DNA of 63,469 nt, from positions 3,743,707-3,807,175 of the forward strand of contig FN649743.1 in the NCBI GenBank assembly GCA_000310025.1, in the 5' to 3' direction. Below the pieces are notes generated by a model. It ran no database searches. It saw only the letters and a list, made by a program, of their open reading frames with translations, and was not told the DNA's origin. A program made the translations under genes and the position numbers. How positions within the stretch are numbered: position 1 is the stretch's first letter; each line of letters begins with the position of its first letter. Shown here piece after piece: positions 37,475-50,024 of this stretch. This stretch comes from Ectocarpus siliculosus (taxonomy: Eukaryota > Sar > Phaeophyceae > Ectocarpales > Ectocarpaceae).

Positions 37475-39602
37475 ATGCGTGCACGAGGCTGGAGAAAGGT
37501 TGCTGAGGTGGTTCTACTTGCGGTAATAGTCACGCATGCGTTGCTATGCCCCTTCACCAAGGTGGAAGAGAGCTTCAACATTCAGGTGCGCGAGTTCGAG
37601 TTTTGAAAAAATTGAACCAACTAGTCTACTGGTGTACTCCGTATACCATATGATATGTAACTGCGCGAGAGCTCGCCACCCGTTGCCCCAGGATACCGCA
37701 CGTTGCCCCAGCGTAAAAATGCACTCTTTGCATATCATGGCAACTGTTCCTGGGATTGGACTGCTACGTCCAGCACCCGATGGTATTGCCACGTTGACTA
37801 ACTTCGATATTAATCACTGCTGAGTCCACCATACATAAACACCAATATCCTTGTCTACTGCTGCAGCCTGCGGTCGGCTGTCTGTAAAGGTTAAGGTTTG
37901 GTGAGATCTGGCTACAACAGCACCGCCAACTATGTCGCATCCGTCTGTAACAAATGCCGACAAGGCAGGAACGGCAAGGAATCGAAATTTAAGGGAAACG
38001 AACCAGCTGTGGGTGTCGCGTGCACTTGAGAGGAGTTTCAGTTGGATCGTCTGCGACGCGCCATCTCAAAGCCGCCTGTATCCCCAACCTGGCTGCCCAC
38101 GCGACTTCCGACCATCCCAGTCGCCCCGTACGCCCGTATTTGACGGTCTTCATGATTATTTAGTTGCCATCCTCCTGTCGCCGTTTCACGCATGATGCTG
38201 TCACTGATGATGTGGGTACTTGGAAAGATCACGACAGCGCCTGTCGGCGTCTTTACACAAGCATCACCAGCTCATGAGCAATTGGTGCTCCTGCTGCCTG
38301 GCTAACACACATGGATGACATATGCGTACGTAGGACCCAACCATTCGTCAGTGCCGCACACATTGGACAAACATGTATGGATGAATGACTTACGCTCGAC
38401 CGCACCAAAACCTATAACGCTCAACATGGATCCTACAGCTGGCCTCACATGCTTGGATAACGTTTGTCGCGAACAAGTTTACCATACACTACTCACACCG
38501 ATCCGTCAGTTGACCTCCAACAAGCACTGCTGTTTTTGAAGTCGTGTTTGGGCAAACAAGCCAACGCGAATGACGAAGGCAGATTGGTATTTGATGCTGA
38601 TTTTTGGTGCTTGACCTTGGTCTCAGTTGTGGAATATACCATGTCCTGGTATTGAGGGATAGTTGTCCACGAGATCGTTTCCGATGGAAGTACCCCTGGA
38701 GCTGCCGTCAGTGACCCCGATGTCGTTTTATTGTCGACTCGGTAGGCTTGGCCGATTCGAAACAAACACCCCTCTCTTTGAACCACCCAGCAAGCTTTCC
38801 TCCGACCTTTGTGCCTTCCATCGCATGGACGCAATCAAACTTGCATCCATCTCACGCTTCTTTTTGTTTTTTGCTGAAGGCAATCCACGACCTGCTGGTG
38901 CACCGCCAAGACCTGGCATCCTACGACCACAACGATTTCCCAGGAGTGGTCCCCAGAACGTTCCTGGGAGCCGCCGTAGTCGCCACCGTTTCATCGCCGT
39001 TTCACATCGCCGTGGAGGCGTTCTTCGCGGACCTTTCCACCAGGCTGGCCTCCCAGGTGTGCCCTCATGGATCTTGTCAATGCTCTTTTGTGCGTGTTAT
39101 CTTTCAATCCAAGGTAGCGGCGGGCAAAACCCGCTCCTAAAGTCAACGAAGGTGTCGATGGCGGTTTGACTTTCGCCTCGGCCGCAACAAACGAACGTGC
39201 AGGTTGCTGCCCGCCTAGCCCTGGGGCTTCTGTGCTGGCTAGCGTTCCGGCGTTTCAACTCCGCGGTGGCATTTCGGTTCGGGGATGCTCCGGCCGGGTG
39301 GGCAGCGGGGGTGTGGGCCCTCCAGTTCCACCTGCCGTTCTACATGAGCCGCACCCTGCCCAACGTGTTCGCGCTGTGCGTCGTCCTGCTAGCGCTGCAG
39401 GTGTGTCTTGCTCCTCGTGTGAGCCTAAATGCAGGTGTTGCTGTTGTTGTTGTTGTCGTTGTCGTTGTTGTCGTCGTCGTCGTCGTCGTCGTTGTTGTTG
39501 TTGTTGTTGTTGTCGTTGTCGTGTTTGTGTTTCTGTTGTTGTTGTTGTTGTTGTCGCAGTTGTTGTTGTTGTTTCCTTCTGCTATTGCTACTGCTAGTGC
39601 TA

Positions 39603-39649
<47 letters not shown>

Positions 39650-42600
39650 ACGGCTGGCATTGCAGTTGCTGGAGTTTTTGCTGTGACGCCCCAGTAAATG
39701 GGCGCAGCCACAGTAGCAACATCTTCCTTGACAGGCAACGATTTCGGGCCTTTGATAAATCACGGTTGGTTGTTTGGTCGTCAACGGCAAGCACGAGCGG
39801 TCACCGTGTTAATTACCCCAAAATACGTAGACGACACAAGATAACACACCCACCTAAGAAACCACACACCCCACAGAATTCGACACCCCGGTGATAATTT
39901 TGGGCGTTTCTTACAAACCATCGATTCATCACCGGGGCTACATAAGATAACACACCTCTCGAGGTTACGCCGCATACATTCACGGGGCTCCTCATTCTAT
40001 CACCGGGGTGATACATCATCTGCCCCGTGGGCATGTGGGCATGTGGGCATCTCTCACACACAACGTCTGCGTAACTCTCTTTTGGTCGTACCCAATAGCA
40101 GGTAGCAGGAGCCTACTTTTTTGTGTGAGGGGGCAGGACGGATGGCGCACTCTGTGGCCACCGAGTCATGTGCTCAGGAGTTCCATCACCTCCGTTGAGC
40201 TCCTTTGTTTTACCACATCCGCAGAACCACAAGTCATGAAGTGTTTTACAGGCACTGCAATCACACCCCCGCAATACCAACCAAGCGTGCGGCAGCAGCG
40301 GTTCAACTCTACAATAAGTGTTACAACACCTCCTTTTTATCACACACCCTCATTGTCACACCCCCAAACACACCCTGTGCGCGTTCGGACGTGCTGTCAC
40401 ACCCCCTGGTTTATTACGCCCCCTTTGGGGGCCCCTGCGAGCTGCACTTTATCACCCGGGGTACATAAGATACCACCCCCCCCCCACAGGATAGATACCA
40501 CACCCGGTGATAATATTTTTTAAGGCCCAAAATGTTATCGCCGGGGTGTTATCTTGTGTCATGTACGGTAGTTGCTTGCGGGCAAATGATTCCGCAATCT
40601 TCTTTTTTTTTTGTTCTTTTCCCGAGCGAACGCCCGGCCTGCTTCTTTCCCCTCCGTAACGCCCGGTATCCTACGTACCACGGCATGCAGGCTTGGCTGC
40701 GAGACAACGTGCCTCGGGCCCTGGGTCTGTTCACCGTGGCCACCTTGGTCTTTCGGTGCGATGTGGTGGTCTTGCTTGGGCCCCTGACGCTGCAGCTCCT
40801 GCTGACGGGGTGAGCGAGCTTGTCCTCGCGTTGGGGCAGAGCTCATGTCGGGTCTTATGAGGCACTTTTTGGTGACAAGTCGGCGAATACATATTTGGAA
40901 TGCTTGTTTAGTCGCCAAACGCCCAGGGCGGGTGCACGAATGCTACCCAAGATGCCTCCGTCTTACAATGTAGCTTCTGGGGGCACCCCCTCGTTCACCG
41001 CCTGATGATTGTTTCTACGCGCGGTACCGCCCCGCTCTCCTCTTGACTTATACGGATGATGACCAGCTTCTGGTTCGTCCTTGTGAAATGTAGCCCGGGC
41101 CGGAGAAGAATCCGGCATATCGCTCCGGTCCGGCATTGTAAGGATGCGAGGTCAACGGTCTATCAACTGAGGCATGCTTTTACTTGAGTACAGCCCCACC
41201 CCTTTCGTATGTCTGTTGCGTCTTCTTTTCTCCGTTCAGGCGGGTGCGCCCCTTGGAAGTGATCACGGCCGGACTCATGTGGGGCATTCCGTCTTTGGTG
41301 GCCTCCTTCCTGCTGGACTCGGCGCTCTGGGGAAGGTGAGACGGGGGTTGGGAGGGGCCTTTCGGCCTGGCTGTAGAATGTGAACCACGTTAGGAGGATG
41401 GCCTTCGAAATTCGAGGAGAAAAATTCCGATTTGCTAACACGGCGCGCTGGTGATGGCAAGGCAGTTCGAAAGTGTTCGGCAGCCATGGGCGTGATACGG
41501 AACAAACAAGCTAGACGTGGCGATTGGTATCTCTAGCAGCCCGGCGGACCCAGAAAAGGCAGTCCTTGGGTCGTTCGGACGGTGTTTTTTCGTTTCGACT
41601 AACGGGCGAATGATGATCGATATCTCGTTTTTTTTTTTTCAGGTGGGTGTGGCCCGAGAGCCAGGTACTGCTCTTCAACACGGTGGCCAACCGGAGTTCG
41701 GAGTGGGGAGAAATGCCGTTCTACTGGTGAGACGGAGAATTCTCCACAAGCACCTTTTTTTTGTCATTGCTCTTCATCTCCCGCTCCTTCTTTCTTTCCG
41801 CAATGCCGCCCCTGTACCTCTTTTTCCCTTACAATCAATAAGTATTCTTTCCCGCACCACCGCCTATTCGTCCTTAGGTACTTTGTTTCCGCGCTACCAC
41901 GAGCACTCTCGGGCACGGCCCTGCTCATACCGATCGGCCTTCTTAGAGACCCTTCGCGGCCCCTCCAGCTGTTGCGCCGACCCGCAGCAGCGGAGGCCAT
42001 TATCGACTCCCAGGCAAGTTTTTTTTTTTCTTCTTCTTTTCTTCTGCGCTCCAAGCAAGCAGGTGGAAGAAGTAGGCATGTAGGCAGAAGGCGGTTGGTT
42101 GTAATCGGGTGTGCCGCTACTTCTAGTGTTTGACGGTTTGTGTCATCAATCAATAGTTTGACCGGTTTTGAGGAGGCGTGTCGCGGTGAACCTATTATGC
42201 TGTTCTGATACAGCAGTTGGAAATTGAACGTGCAGTACTGTAAGAGGACCGGCACTGCTGTTGCGGAATCCCGTACCATATTCCTCCGCCCCGATGCGCC
42301 AGCTCACCCCCTCACTCCGGCATTGCTGCTGTTTCCCGGCGACGCTCATTTTTTTTTCTTGTATCGTCAGAAGCGTTGTTTTTGTGGTCGTGTTCTTACG
42401 TACCTTTATTGCGTCTCTTCTGCGACGTTGTTTTCCTCTCCGCCTGCAGGTCTTTTCGTACTTCCTGCCTGGGGTAGCCATGGTGTCCCTTTATTCGGCG
42501 CTGCCGCACAAGGTAGGCCCCAGTGCTCGCTGTCTACCTCCTGCTGGCTAGCTGCCTACCTCAGCCCCTGTTGATCTGCCTCTGTCTAGTGCAAGAATAT

Positions 42601-45600
42601 CACGACTGGTCGAGCACGTTGGGTTGTCATTGAGTATCGACTCCCCGCTCATTCTTTGCTGAGCGAAATCGATTATGTTGAGCACCAGGTACATTTTTAT
42701 CCTGTAGCTTATGTGGCAGTTCGTCGCGTCGCCGCAGGAGCTGAGGTTCGTATTCCCGGCGCTGCCGCTGTTCAATCTTGCCGCCGGGGTGGGCATGTCC
42801 AAAGCCGTCCGAGGCATACTTTCCGCCAAGGCGAAGGACAAGGACAAGGACAACGACAACGACGGCAATGGCGGTGGCAGGACCAGGAGTAACGCCAGGT
42901 GCCGGTGCTTGCCTTTCCTTCCCCACCGCCTGTTGGGTTGGTGTGTGATCTTGCCCTTCTTGTTGTTGTTCAAGGCTCTCTGATGCAGTCTTGTGATTGT
43001 ACAGCTAGCCCGCATTTGACCGAAAAGCGTGAAATCATGTGGTAAGCAACACATGAACTATTAATAGGTGCGTGTGTAAGTGTGAGGGGCAAGGGGAAAG
43101 TACGCAAAGAGGTGGAAGCCTCAGTTTGTCATTAAGGGCCATGTATGGTGCGTGCTCAACCGCAGTCGGGCATACCTACTTGCTGCTTTCTGCTCGCTGT
43201 TCCTCATTTTGAGACGAATTTGATTGCCCTGTGCTTGTTTCCTTGCTTTGAGAAATGAGTAGGGTGACAAACAACAAACACCTCCTCGTCTCAACACCCT
43301 ATCCCGCTTGGATCAAGAGAAGGCAATGCCACCCATTTCCTGGAGCCTATCCTCGCCCTGCGGTGCTTACCACGCTGAAGCGAGACCGCGGACGTTCTGT
43401 TGCTGCCCTCATTTCTCTCTGTGATTTGACTAACGATGCAGTCCGAACAAACCACGGTGTGTGTTTGTTTTTCGTGCCGGCCTTTGACTCAGATATCAAG
43501 TTACAAGCAGCGGCAACGGCCGGGGCGAGGCAACGGGAAAAGACAGGTACGCGGCGTCTTCCTCTTGAACCATGGAATATCCGTACCATTCAAAAGCCGC
43601 TTGGCTTTCAAGGCCTCCAGTGGCCACCATTTGTTTTTTTTCGGTCGTCCTGGTTTTGTTTTTCCCCTTGAATGTGATTGTATCAGCCTCATTAGATACC
43701 TGGCGGTCAGCTTTGTAGCGGAACATCTCCAAGACTCTTTATTGTCCCCCCGCCCGACGGATTGTGTGCGTGCTTGGATCGATCCGTTTTCATACGGCCG
43801 TCTCACTGCTTGGTTTCAATGAAATGAAACCGTCACCGTTTGCGAAAATCCCCCCCCAATGCTGTGTCCTTTCGAGGACGTTTCGTGGACGGTCTTTTAA
43901 CGTAAGGCATGACATTAGTGCGCCCCCCCCCCCCCCCCCCCCCCCCGGCAGAAACCTCGTGGGGNNNNNNNNNNNNNNNNNNNNNNNNNNNNNNNNNNNN
44001 NNNNNNNNNNNNNNNNNNNNNNNNNNNNNNNNNNNNNNNNNNNNNNNNNNNNNNNNNNNNNNNNCCCCCCCCCCCCCCCCCCCCCTCCGGCAGAACCGTC
44101 ATGGGGCGTTTATTCCTATGCGTGGTAGTGGGCCTGGCCTTGATCGCCACCGCGGGAACAACCGCACTGGCCCTCACCGCCTCGTCGGCCAACTACCCGG
44201 GAGCCCTGGCGTTGGAGGCTTTGCACCGCGTGATTGACGCCGACCACCGGGAATCAGTGAAGGTCGGGGCGCAGATTTCGAGGGCTTGAGGCTTCCACGT
44301 GTGTTGTCTGCTGTATCTCGCTGCGCTGCAAGTTTTAGGGACGATCATCTTGTCCGCCGAACAGCTTGGGCGGGTTTGGAGGCGTGAAGGGCTAAGGGTT
44401 TCCATGGAAACGGTCAACATAGGGATTGCCGTATATCAATTATGTGTTGTTCTCGGGCCGCGCGTTTTGCCACGCCCCCGACCAGTCCCTAAGCCAGCCC
44501 TGGCACAACGCTGCCTGGTATCATGGAACGTTACACGCGGACAGTGAATGACGGGCTGCTACAGCCGTCAAATGTTGATCATCTCCTCCTCCCCTCCTTA
44601 CTTGGCGACTGAAACGTAAGAAGAGCGGATGTCTTTTTGTGGTTCATGTCCAGGGTAGGACTGATGGTCCACTCGATAGACACCGACAAACAATTTAGTC
44701 CCCCCCCGCCCCCACCTATTCGCCGTTCTCTTTACGGACGTCTTCAGCCACCTCCCCCCGCTCGTGTGCTAGCGTCCAACTTTAACTTATCGCTCCGTTT
44801 TGGTGCCGCGCTCGCTACGAAAACGCCGGTGTTGTCGCAGGACGTCTTGGTCCACGTGGATGTACAGGCGGCGATGACGGGGGTGTCGCGGTTCGGACAG
44901 CGCAAAAAGGGGGTGGTGTACTCGAAGCAGGTGTGCCTCGGCCGTTTGTTTTCGGCTGATCGTTCGGTGATGCTCCCCTTGGTGCGTATTCAGTTGGTAT
45001 TGTTTCTTGACCCGTGTTGCATGCTGGGGTCCGGCGGTCCCTCACCGGGTGAGCCGGTTCAGAGACTTTTATTTCTCCTCCGTGACACCAAGCCAAGGCT
45101 GGTCAGCCGACGCTATTGCATGCGCTCGGAAGATTAGACGTGTATGCTCTTTAGCCACTATGCATGGGTCTCACGATCCATCGTTTATTGCATTTGTTTT
45201 TCGTGTGTAGATTTTGTGGTCTCTCATCATCCCAGAACCGTTCGTTCGAGGTCTCACTACCGTTGGCGTTTCATTTTCTTCCACGTGTATGCATGCTTGT
45301 GTCAAAAAATACGCATCCGCATGTTTGGTTCGATTTTCTTACCCTACAATCCAGTGCTGCATATTAGTTCACGGCTCTTCCCCGTTCAATGTTGTGTATT
45401 TCATATGTGTCTCGTTTTTCTATCGCAGGAAGAAGGAGTGGATTTCTCCAAGTTCGACTTTGTCGTCACGAGCGACCCCACCAAACACCGCCTTCTGGAC
45501 CTGTTTGAGGTAAGGCTAGTTTGTGGAGACGAGAATGAATGACGTGCAGATCCAACCAAGTGGGGGAGTTGGTTGTATGAGATAAGAGAAGTTGTCCGCA

Positions 45601-46391
45601 GGGTGGTCCCGTGCTACCACACCCTCAAACGGGGCGCGATCATTCCGATGACCAACCGTGCGGGATTGCCAGCCTGGCCTCACCATCTCGTTGGAACCAT
45701 GCGCCAACAATCGCAGAAACGGGTAAATTCCGACGGTTGTTTTTTGTTTCCACCTCGTAAACAATACTATTTTGGAAACGTGGTCCTCTCTGCATGCACG
45801 ACTTTTACGTTGTGGGACCCGAACCAGTCCGAACCCCGGTTCCGCCGCTTGTCGTTTCTCGGACGCTATTCTTCGTCACACCAGTCGGAGGTTTTCAGCA
45901 GTATGCACCCAACTCCCCCGCATGGACTATGTACATGGCCACGATGCTTGCACTAAGCGCACCCCACGTTACATGAGCCCCCGCTCCCCAGCTCTGGCTA
46001 GTGTCATTGAACACAATGCTCGAACCCAGAGAACAGCGTGTTTTCTCCAGGCCCTACCGACGACAGCCTTGATACCGGATGCTTTAGGCGGGTGCGTGAA
46101 AAAAAAAATCCGTCTGGTGCTGGAGGGTTTTCCATTGTATCGAGCATGGCTGTTTGCGCTCTGTTGCTTGTTTGATAAAATCAGATCCGGGAAACGATCC
46201 AGGGCTTCGAGAGCATAACCCTCAAGCGTTTCTGGCAAGAGCAGGGCGAGGAGAACGACGTGGTTGAAACGGTCGGCAGCCAAGGGGCGATGGATGAGTT
46301 GTTTGGAAGAGTCGTTAGTGTTTCCATGAGGGACAAGATGTACGTGATGGCGCGATGGTTCCCTCCCCCACCGCGCGAGGATCTGGTGTAG
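37475..46391 (+). CDS. ALG12: ALG12: dolichyl-P-Man alpha-1,6-mannosyltransferase, 13 exons
   Basis: Exons: 37475-37585, 38880-39056, 39203-39400, 40691-40809, 41240-41335, 41643-41726, 41878-42013, 42450-42512, 42738-42898, 44094-44262, 44841-44930, 45429-45509, 46185-46391. All phases agree; 563 aa (usual size about 490-550). This is a GT22 multipass ER membrane enzyme that adds the alpha-1,6 mannose to Man7GlcNAc2-PP-dolichol in N-glycan assembly. Diagnostic segments in order are [29 protein letters not shown] (luminal loop of the family), [112 protein letters not shown] and a C-terminal [10 protein letters not shown]. Intron 7 uses a GC donor (CAG|GCAAGT). An in-frame upstream ATG at 37358 would add 39 residues. 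A charged Asp/Lys/Asn insertion ends exon 9. Intron 9 contains an assembly gap. Confidence 0.95.
39431..39655 (+). repeat. GTT/GTC then CTG microsatellite block in ALG12 intron 3
   Basis: Long GTT/GTC triplet runs (about 39434-39573) pass into CTG/GCT runs (about 39598-39651), right after exon 3. All frames through it give homopolymer artefacts. Confidence 0.95.
39824..40570. mobile_element. Non-autonomous TIR element in ALG12 intron 3
   Basis: The left end TACGTAGACGACACAAGATA is inverted at the right end (TATCTTGTGTCATGTACGGTA), continuing as ACAC.CC. Internal CACCGGGG and TACATAAGATA motifs recur in both orientations near 39935 and 40460. It is about 750 bp with no protein coded. The boundaries are set by the inverted ends; a target duplication is not clear. 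Confidence 0.7.
43965..44064. other. Assembly gap (100 N) with duplicated flanks
   Basis: The left flank (poly-C, then CCGGCAGAAACCTCGTGGGG) and right flank (poly-C, then CCGGCAGAACCGTCATGGGG) look like the same locus read twice. The gap is probably spurious or negative in length. It falls in ALG12 intron 9 and abuts the exon 10 acceptor. Confidence 0.9.
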
Positions 46392-47245
46392 AATGCGACA
46401 GTCGAGGTGCACAGCGAAACGCCCCGGCTTTTTTGGTGCGTTCTCCATGTATTAGTGGAGCTGATAATCATCAAGTTGGTATGCCCTTCACACCGGCCAA
46501 TCCTTGATGCTGGCCCTACAGTCAGTCTTCAGTGGGCTGTAGATGCTTGCACTGGAATGCTGACCGTTGGTTTTGAGATAGAAGATGTTTGGATGTTTCT
46601 GGTTTTGCCAACCAATTGTTCAGCTCATTGGATGGAAGCTGCCATGTTGTAATGTTTGCTACGTTGACGGTAGTACTATTGGGTGATTTGAGACGCTATT
46701 ACCGTCGTAGGCCGTGAAATTGACGTTTATTGTGCAAACAGGCTTGCAACAATCGGCTAAATATTGTTGGAAGACCCACAGTCACTCGCGGATCTATTCT
46801 CGTAGCGGGTTCTGCTACCAGGTTTTGGAATTGACATCCTTTAGAAGCAATAAATATCCTACCATTCATGCAGAGGGCACAGTATCAAGCACACACAACA
46901 ACGAGGGGGCAGGACTGCTGACCTTTACTCGCGTGCAGCGTTGAAGGCACGCACCGCGGAGAGAGAGCTGAGAAGAAGGAAAAGTTTCGGTGCCCATTTC
47001 CTCCTGTGTGACCGGGGCTCTTGGGTCAATCGTATTCCGAAACGTGCCGACTGCCTCCCAGAACACATGGAATGTAAAAAAACACACTCTCACAACAGTA
47101 AACTCGTAACATGCAGGTACCACCTGCATACACACACTCGAACTAAGCTTGTAACACCAAGCGACTCTCGCCAACAGGGATGTTAGATCAGTACGAAACA
47201 ACGAGAACCATTTCGCTGTCATTGTCGTGTACCCCAAAGATAGCC
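46392..47245. other. Intergenic region, convergent gene ends
   Basis: This lies between the ALG12 stop and the end of the minus-strand membrane-protein exon. No gene or clear repeat was recognised. Confidence 0.5.
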
Positions 47246-47904
47246 CTAGCGCCAGCAAACCAAGCGCGCAACGCCCGTGAATATTGACGAGTGCTCTAGG
47301 CCCACCACAAGGCGGGTTGGAGGTACCTGCCTCATGAAGTGCAAAACAAGCGGCGACGTTGATGCACACGCGTAAAACATGATTGTCGACTCCATCGATT
47401 TACTGTCTCCAGGCTTATCCATGTAAAAGAGCACCACCGCAGCAATCCCTGCTGAAGCGGCCGCGGCCGTTGCAGCCGCCAGTCGGACCAAAGGATTTAT
47501 CACGATGTCAGAGAGTGCCAAGAATAGATGCATGTTGTTGAGGCCGACAATCCAGACGCCTGCGCCACCGAAACCAAGGGCCAGCGTCTCCAAGTTTTCC
47601 CAATCAAAGCCGGGGAGTCGCGCGACTTCAGCCGCCAAGGTGGATCCACAGTAGCTGGAGGTAAGAAAACGAAGCAGGGCCGGGCTGTCCAAGTGTTTTT
47701 CGATGTCACCGAGCATGAGGTAGACGACGGAAGAACCAGATATCCCGAGAGCGAGCGTCGACCAGTCTAATGGGGTCACGCCGGTCGGGCAATGCAGGCT
47801 GTACACCACCGATACGATGAACACCCAATCGACGACGTTCGCGGCAAGTCTGGCTGTGCGCATGCCCATCTGACCCAGCCTGTTGAGCGCCGATCGTAGG
47901 GCAC
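47246..47904 (-). CDS. Predicted multi-pass membrane protein exon, unknown family
   Basis: A 3' exon on the minus strand that begins after an acceptor (ATCCAG) at 47904 and stays open to a stop at 47246. A GTACCT donor after 47327 would end it earlier. From the in-frame MGMRTARL at 47869 there are about four hydrophobic segments: VVDWVFIVSVVYSL, STLALGISGSSVVYLML, TLALGFGGAGVWIVGLNNMH and a C-terminal Ala-rich segment ending AAVVLFYM, followed by charged DKPGDSKSMES. Upstream candidate exons at about 48.5-48.8 kb have open frames and splice-like ends, but their phases could not be reconciled. I do not recognise the family. An organelle or endomembrane location is possible but unproven. Confidence 0.5.
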
Positions 47905-50024
47905 CTGGATATTTTTATTACATACAAGCAAGAACCGGCTTGGACGTTTCACGGCGGGGGCTCTTGATACTAGCACACAAGGCTCAAGGAGAAATGAATT
48001 GCCTATAATTTGGGTGATGATGCTGTTGAAATAACTGAGGTTTCCTGGGATCCAGTACCTAGTTTTGTTCAACGTCATCACTTTCTTAATTGTGCCGGGT
48101 TTTTTTCGTGCTTAACGTCTAACACTGCATCACTCCGCGCCTTTCATTATGGTCCGCGCCTCGGACTGTAATCCCTTCCGCCAGTTTCTTGAATCTGGCA
48201 ACAGTCTGGACATGGTTTGGGGAACGAATTTCCCTAAATTGCTCGTCCCCCCCCCTTGCAGCCACCTCTCGTTCCATCGTTGGCCTATTGAAATATATGT
48301 TCGCCCGATACGGCGACGAACACAGCTGACCGTACGAACCCTGAAAATAACACTGTTTTCTCTCCTGCCCGAGTAGGTGAGCTTTTTCTCTGGTAGCAGC
48401 CACTTCGTGGGAGCACGCGCTGCCTAGACTAACCCTATCAAGCTGAAGAGAATTCTGAGTGGGGGGGGGGGGGGGGAACGAAAAAATACCTAATGACCAC
48501 ACCCTTCTGGATGGCATCGCTACTGTTGCTGGGCGTATTACGTAGTGGCTGGCCGAAACTCAGTTCGTGGAATTCACGACAAACATGCATCATTTGTTTC
48601 ACTGAAGGGCACGCCATGAGTAACACGCCCCTGGCACCAAAATCAGTTGCAAACGGGATAGAAAAATGAGATGTATGTGCGGCCAGTAGCTCACTCACGT
48701 GGTTCGGGGACTCGAGCCAGAAGGAGCCTCAGGATGAAACGCGAAACCTTCAGTATCATCCACAGGGAAAATATTGTTGTTGCAGCAAATACCAGTATGC
48801 CTCGCGGTGCGTAGCGGGAGTGGTCATTTGGCCAGCTCTGCTTTTTGGAGATTGCCGGATCCAGCTGTGTTTTTTGGTGGAGATTGCCGGGCTGTCCTAG
48901 ACCTTTCATTAAAGGACAATTTGTTCCTTCCGCCAAGCTTTACCAGTTGCGGGTGAATAAGGGGGTACGCACGTAGAGAGGCAGGGAGAAAGACTGGGAC
49001 GTACAGGCAACGCAATCTTTTATGGGTGACGTTTCAGGGCGAGGAACCTTGTGGAACATTCTCTGCCGCGTCACAAACGTCAGCAAGAACATACCCCGCA
49101 AGACTTCACGGGGAAGGCGTAGCTGGCCCGTCACGTCAAGGCCAGTTGGGCGGAAACCGCAACCTTGCGGATTCCCGGGTTTATTGCGTGTGAAGCATAC
49201 GCGCCTGCATATGCTACACGGCGCGGGGCAACTCGGATACTTTTTCTTTCGCAAAGGAAGAAGCAGTGATGCCACATCTCACCAACCGCGGGGGACGCCG
49301 ACGGGTTCGCCCATCGCGATGCGGGAAAAAGTTTCCGCTCAACACTTTCGTTGCGCTGGGGTCATCCTATCGACGGCCGCATTGAAGTCGCGGAGTTTCG
49401 CAAACAGGTTGCTAAACAGCATTTCGATGCATTTGTTGTGCAGCACGTGAACTTCGATTGGGTGTGGCCGCCTCTCTCTGTCGTACCACCTGGGAATGAG
49501 ACGATCGAGCCAGGAGCACGCAGTCGGAGCGTTCGACGACAACACGAAATTTATTCAAAAACAAACTTTATGTACGATGGCAGACTACACAGATATCTCT
49601 GTACTACGCAAACTGCATACTTTATAACACCCGCAGCAGCAACATGGACTTACACCTAATGTTGCGTGGGATGGTCTAGAGATATCCTGTGTTTGTCATG
49701 CGTCCACAGCAGTTCCATAATCGTCCCAACGAGGATGGGGCGATGAATGATTGTGAATGGTTCAAAATAGTGTGGATCTTTTTCAGCGAAGAGGCCGATT
49801 TTCGATATCCGTTACTTAAGATACAGCTTAGATGAGGAGATGCATGCTAAAGATCACCAAGTGTCGCCAACAGCCCCATTTGAGCTAATAACATCCTGTC
49901 TGTAACGTTTCAAAGAGAAAACATTTTCAGAGTACAAATACAGTAGTCGAGACGACAGCTGTTAGGCTGTTACATCTAGAGCACGTCAGGTAAATCGCGC
50001 TCACCAGGATATAAAAAACAAATG
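47905..50024. other. Uncertain region upstream of membrane-protein exon, up to the large element
   Basis: Possible minus-strand exons at about 48490-48660 (open frame with MACPSVKQMMHVCREFHE) and 48700-48815 have donor- or acceptor-like edges but no family match. A poly-G/C run at 48462-48476 is error-prone. Nothing recognisable from 49.0 to 50.0 kb. Confidence 0.35.

Noticed and set aside
39340-39790. Asn/Thr/Ser-rich and Val/Leu-rich frames
   Set aside because: Translations of GTT/GTC/CTG microsatellites inside ALG12 intron 3.
48438-48936. Possible upstream exons of the minus-strand membrane protein
   Set aside because: Splice-like edges exist, but the reading-frame phases cannot be reconciled with the 47.9-kb exon and there is no domain to anchor them.
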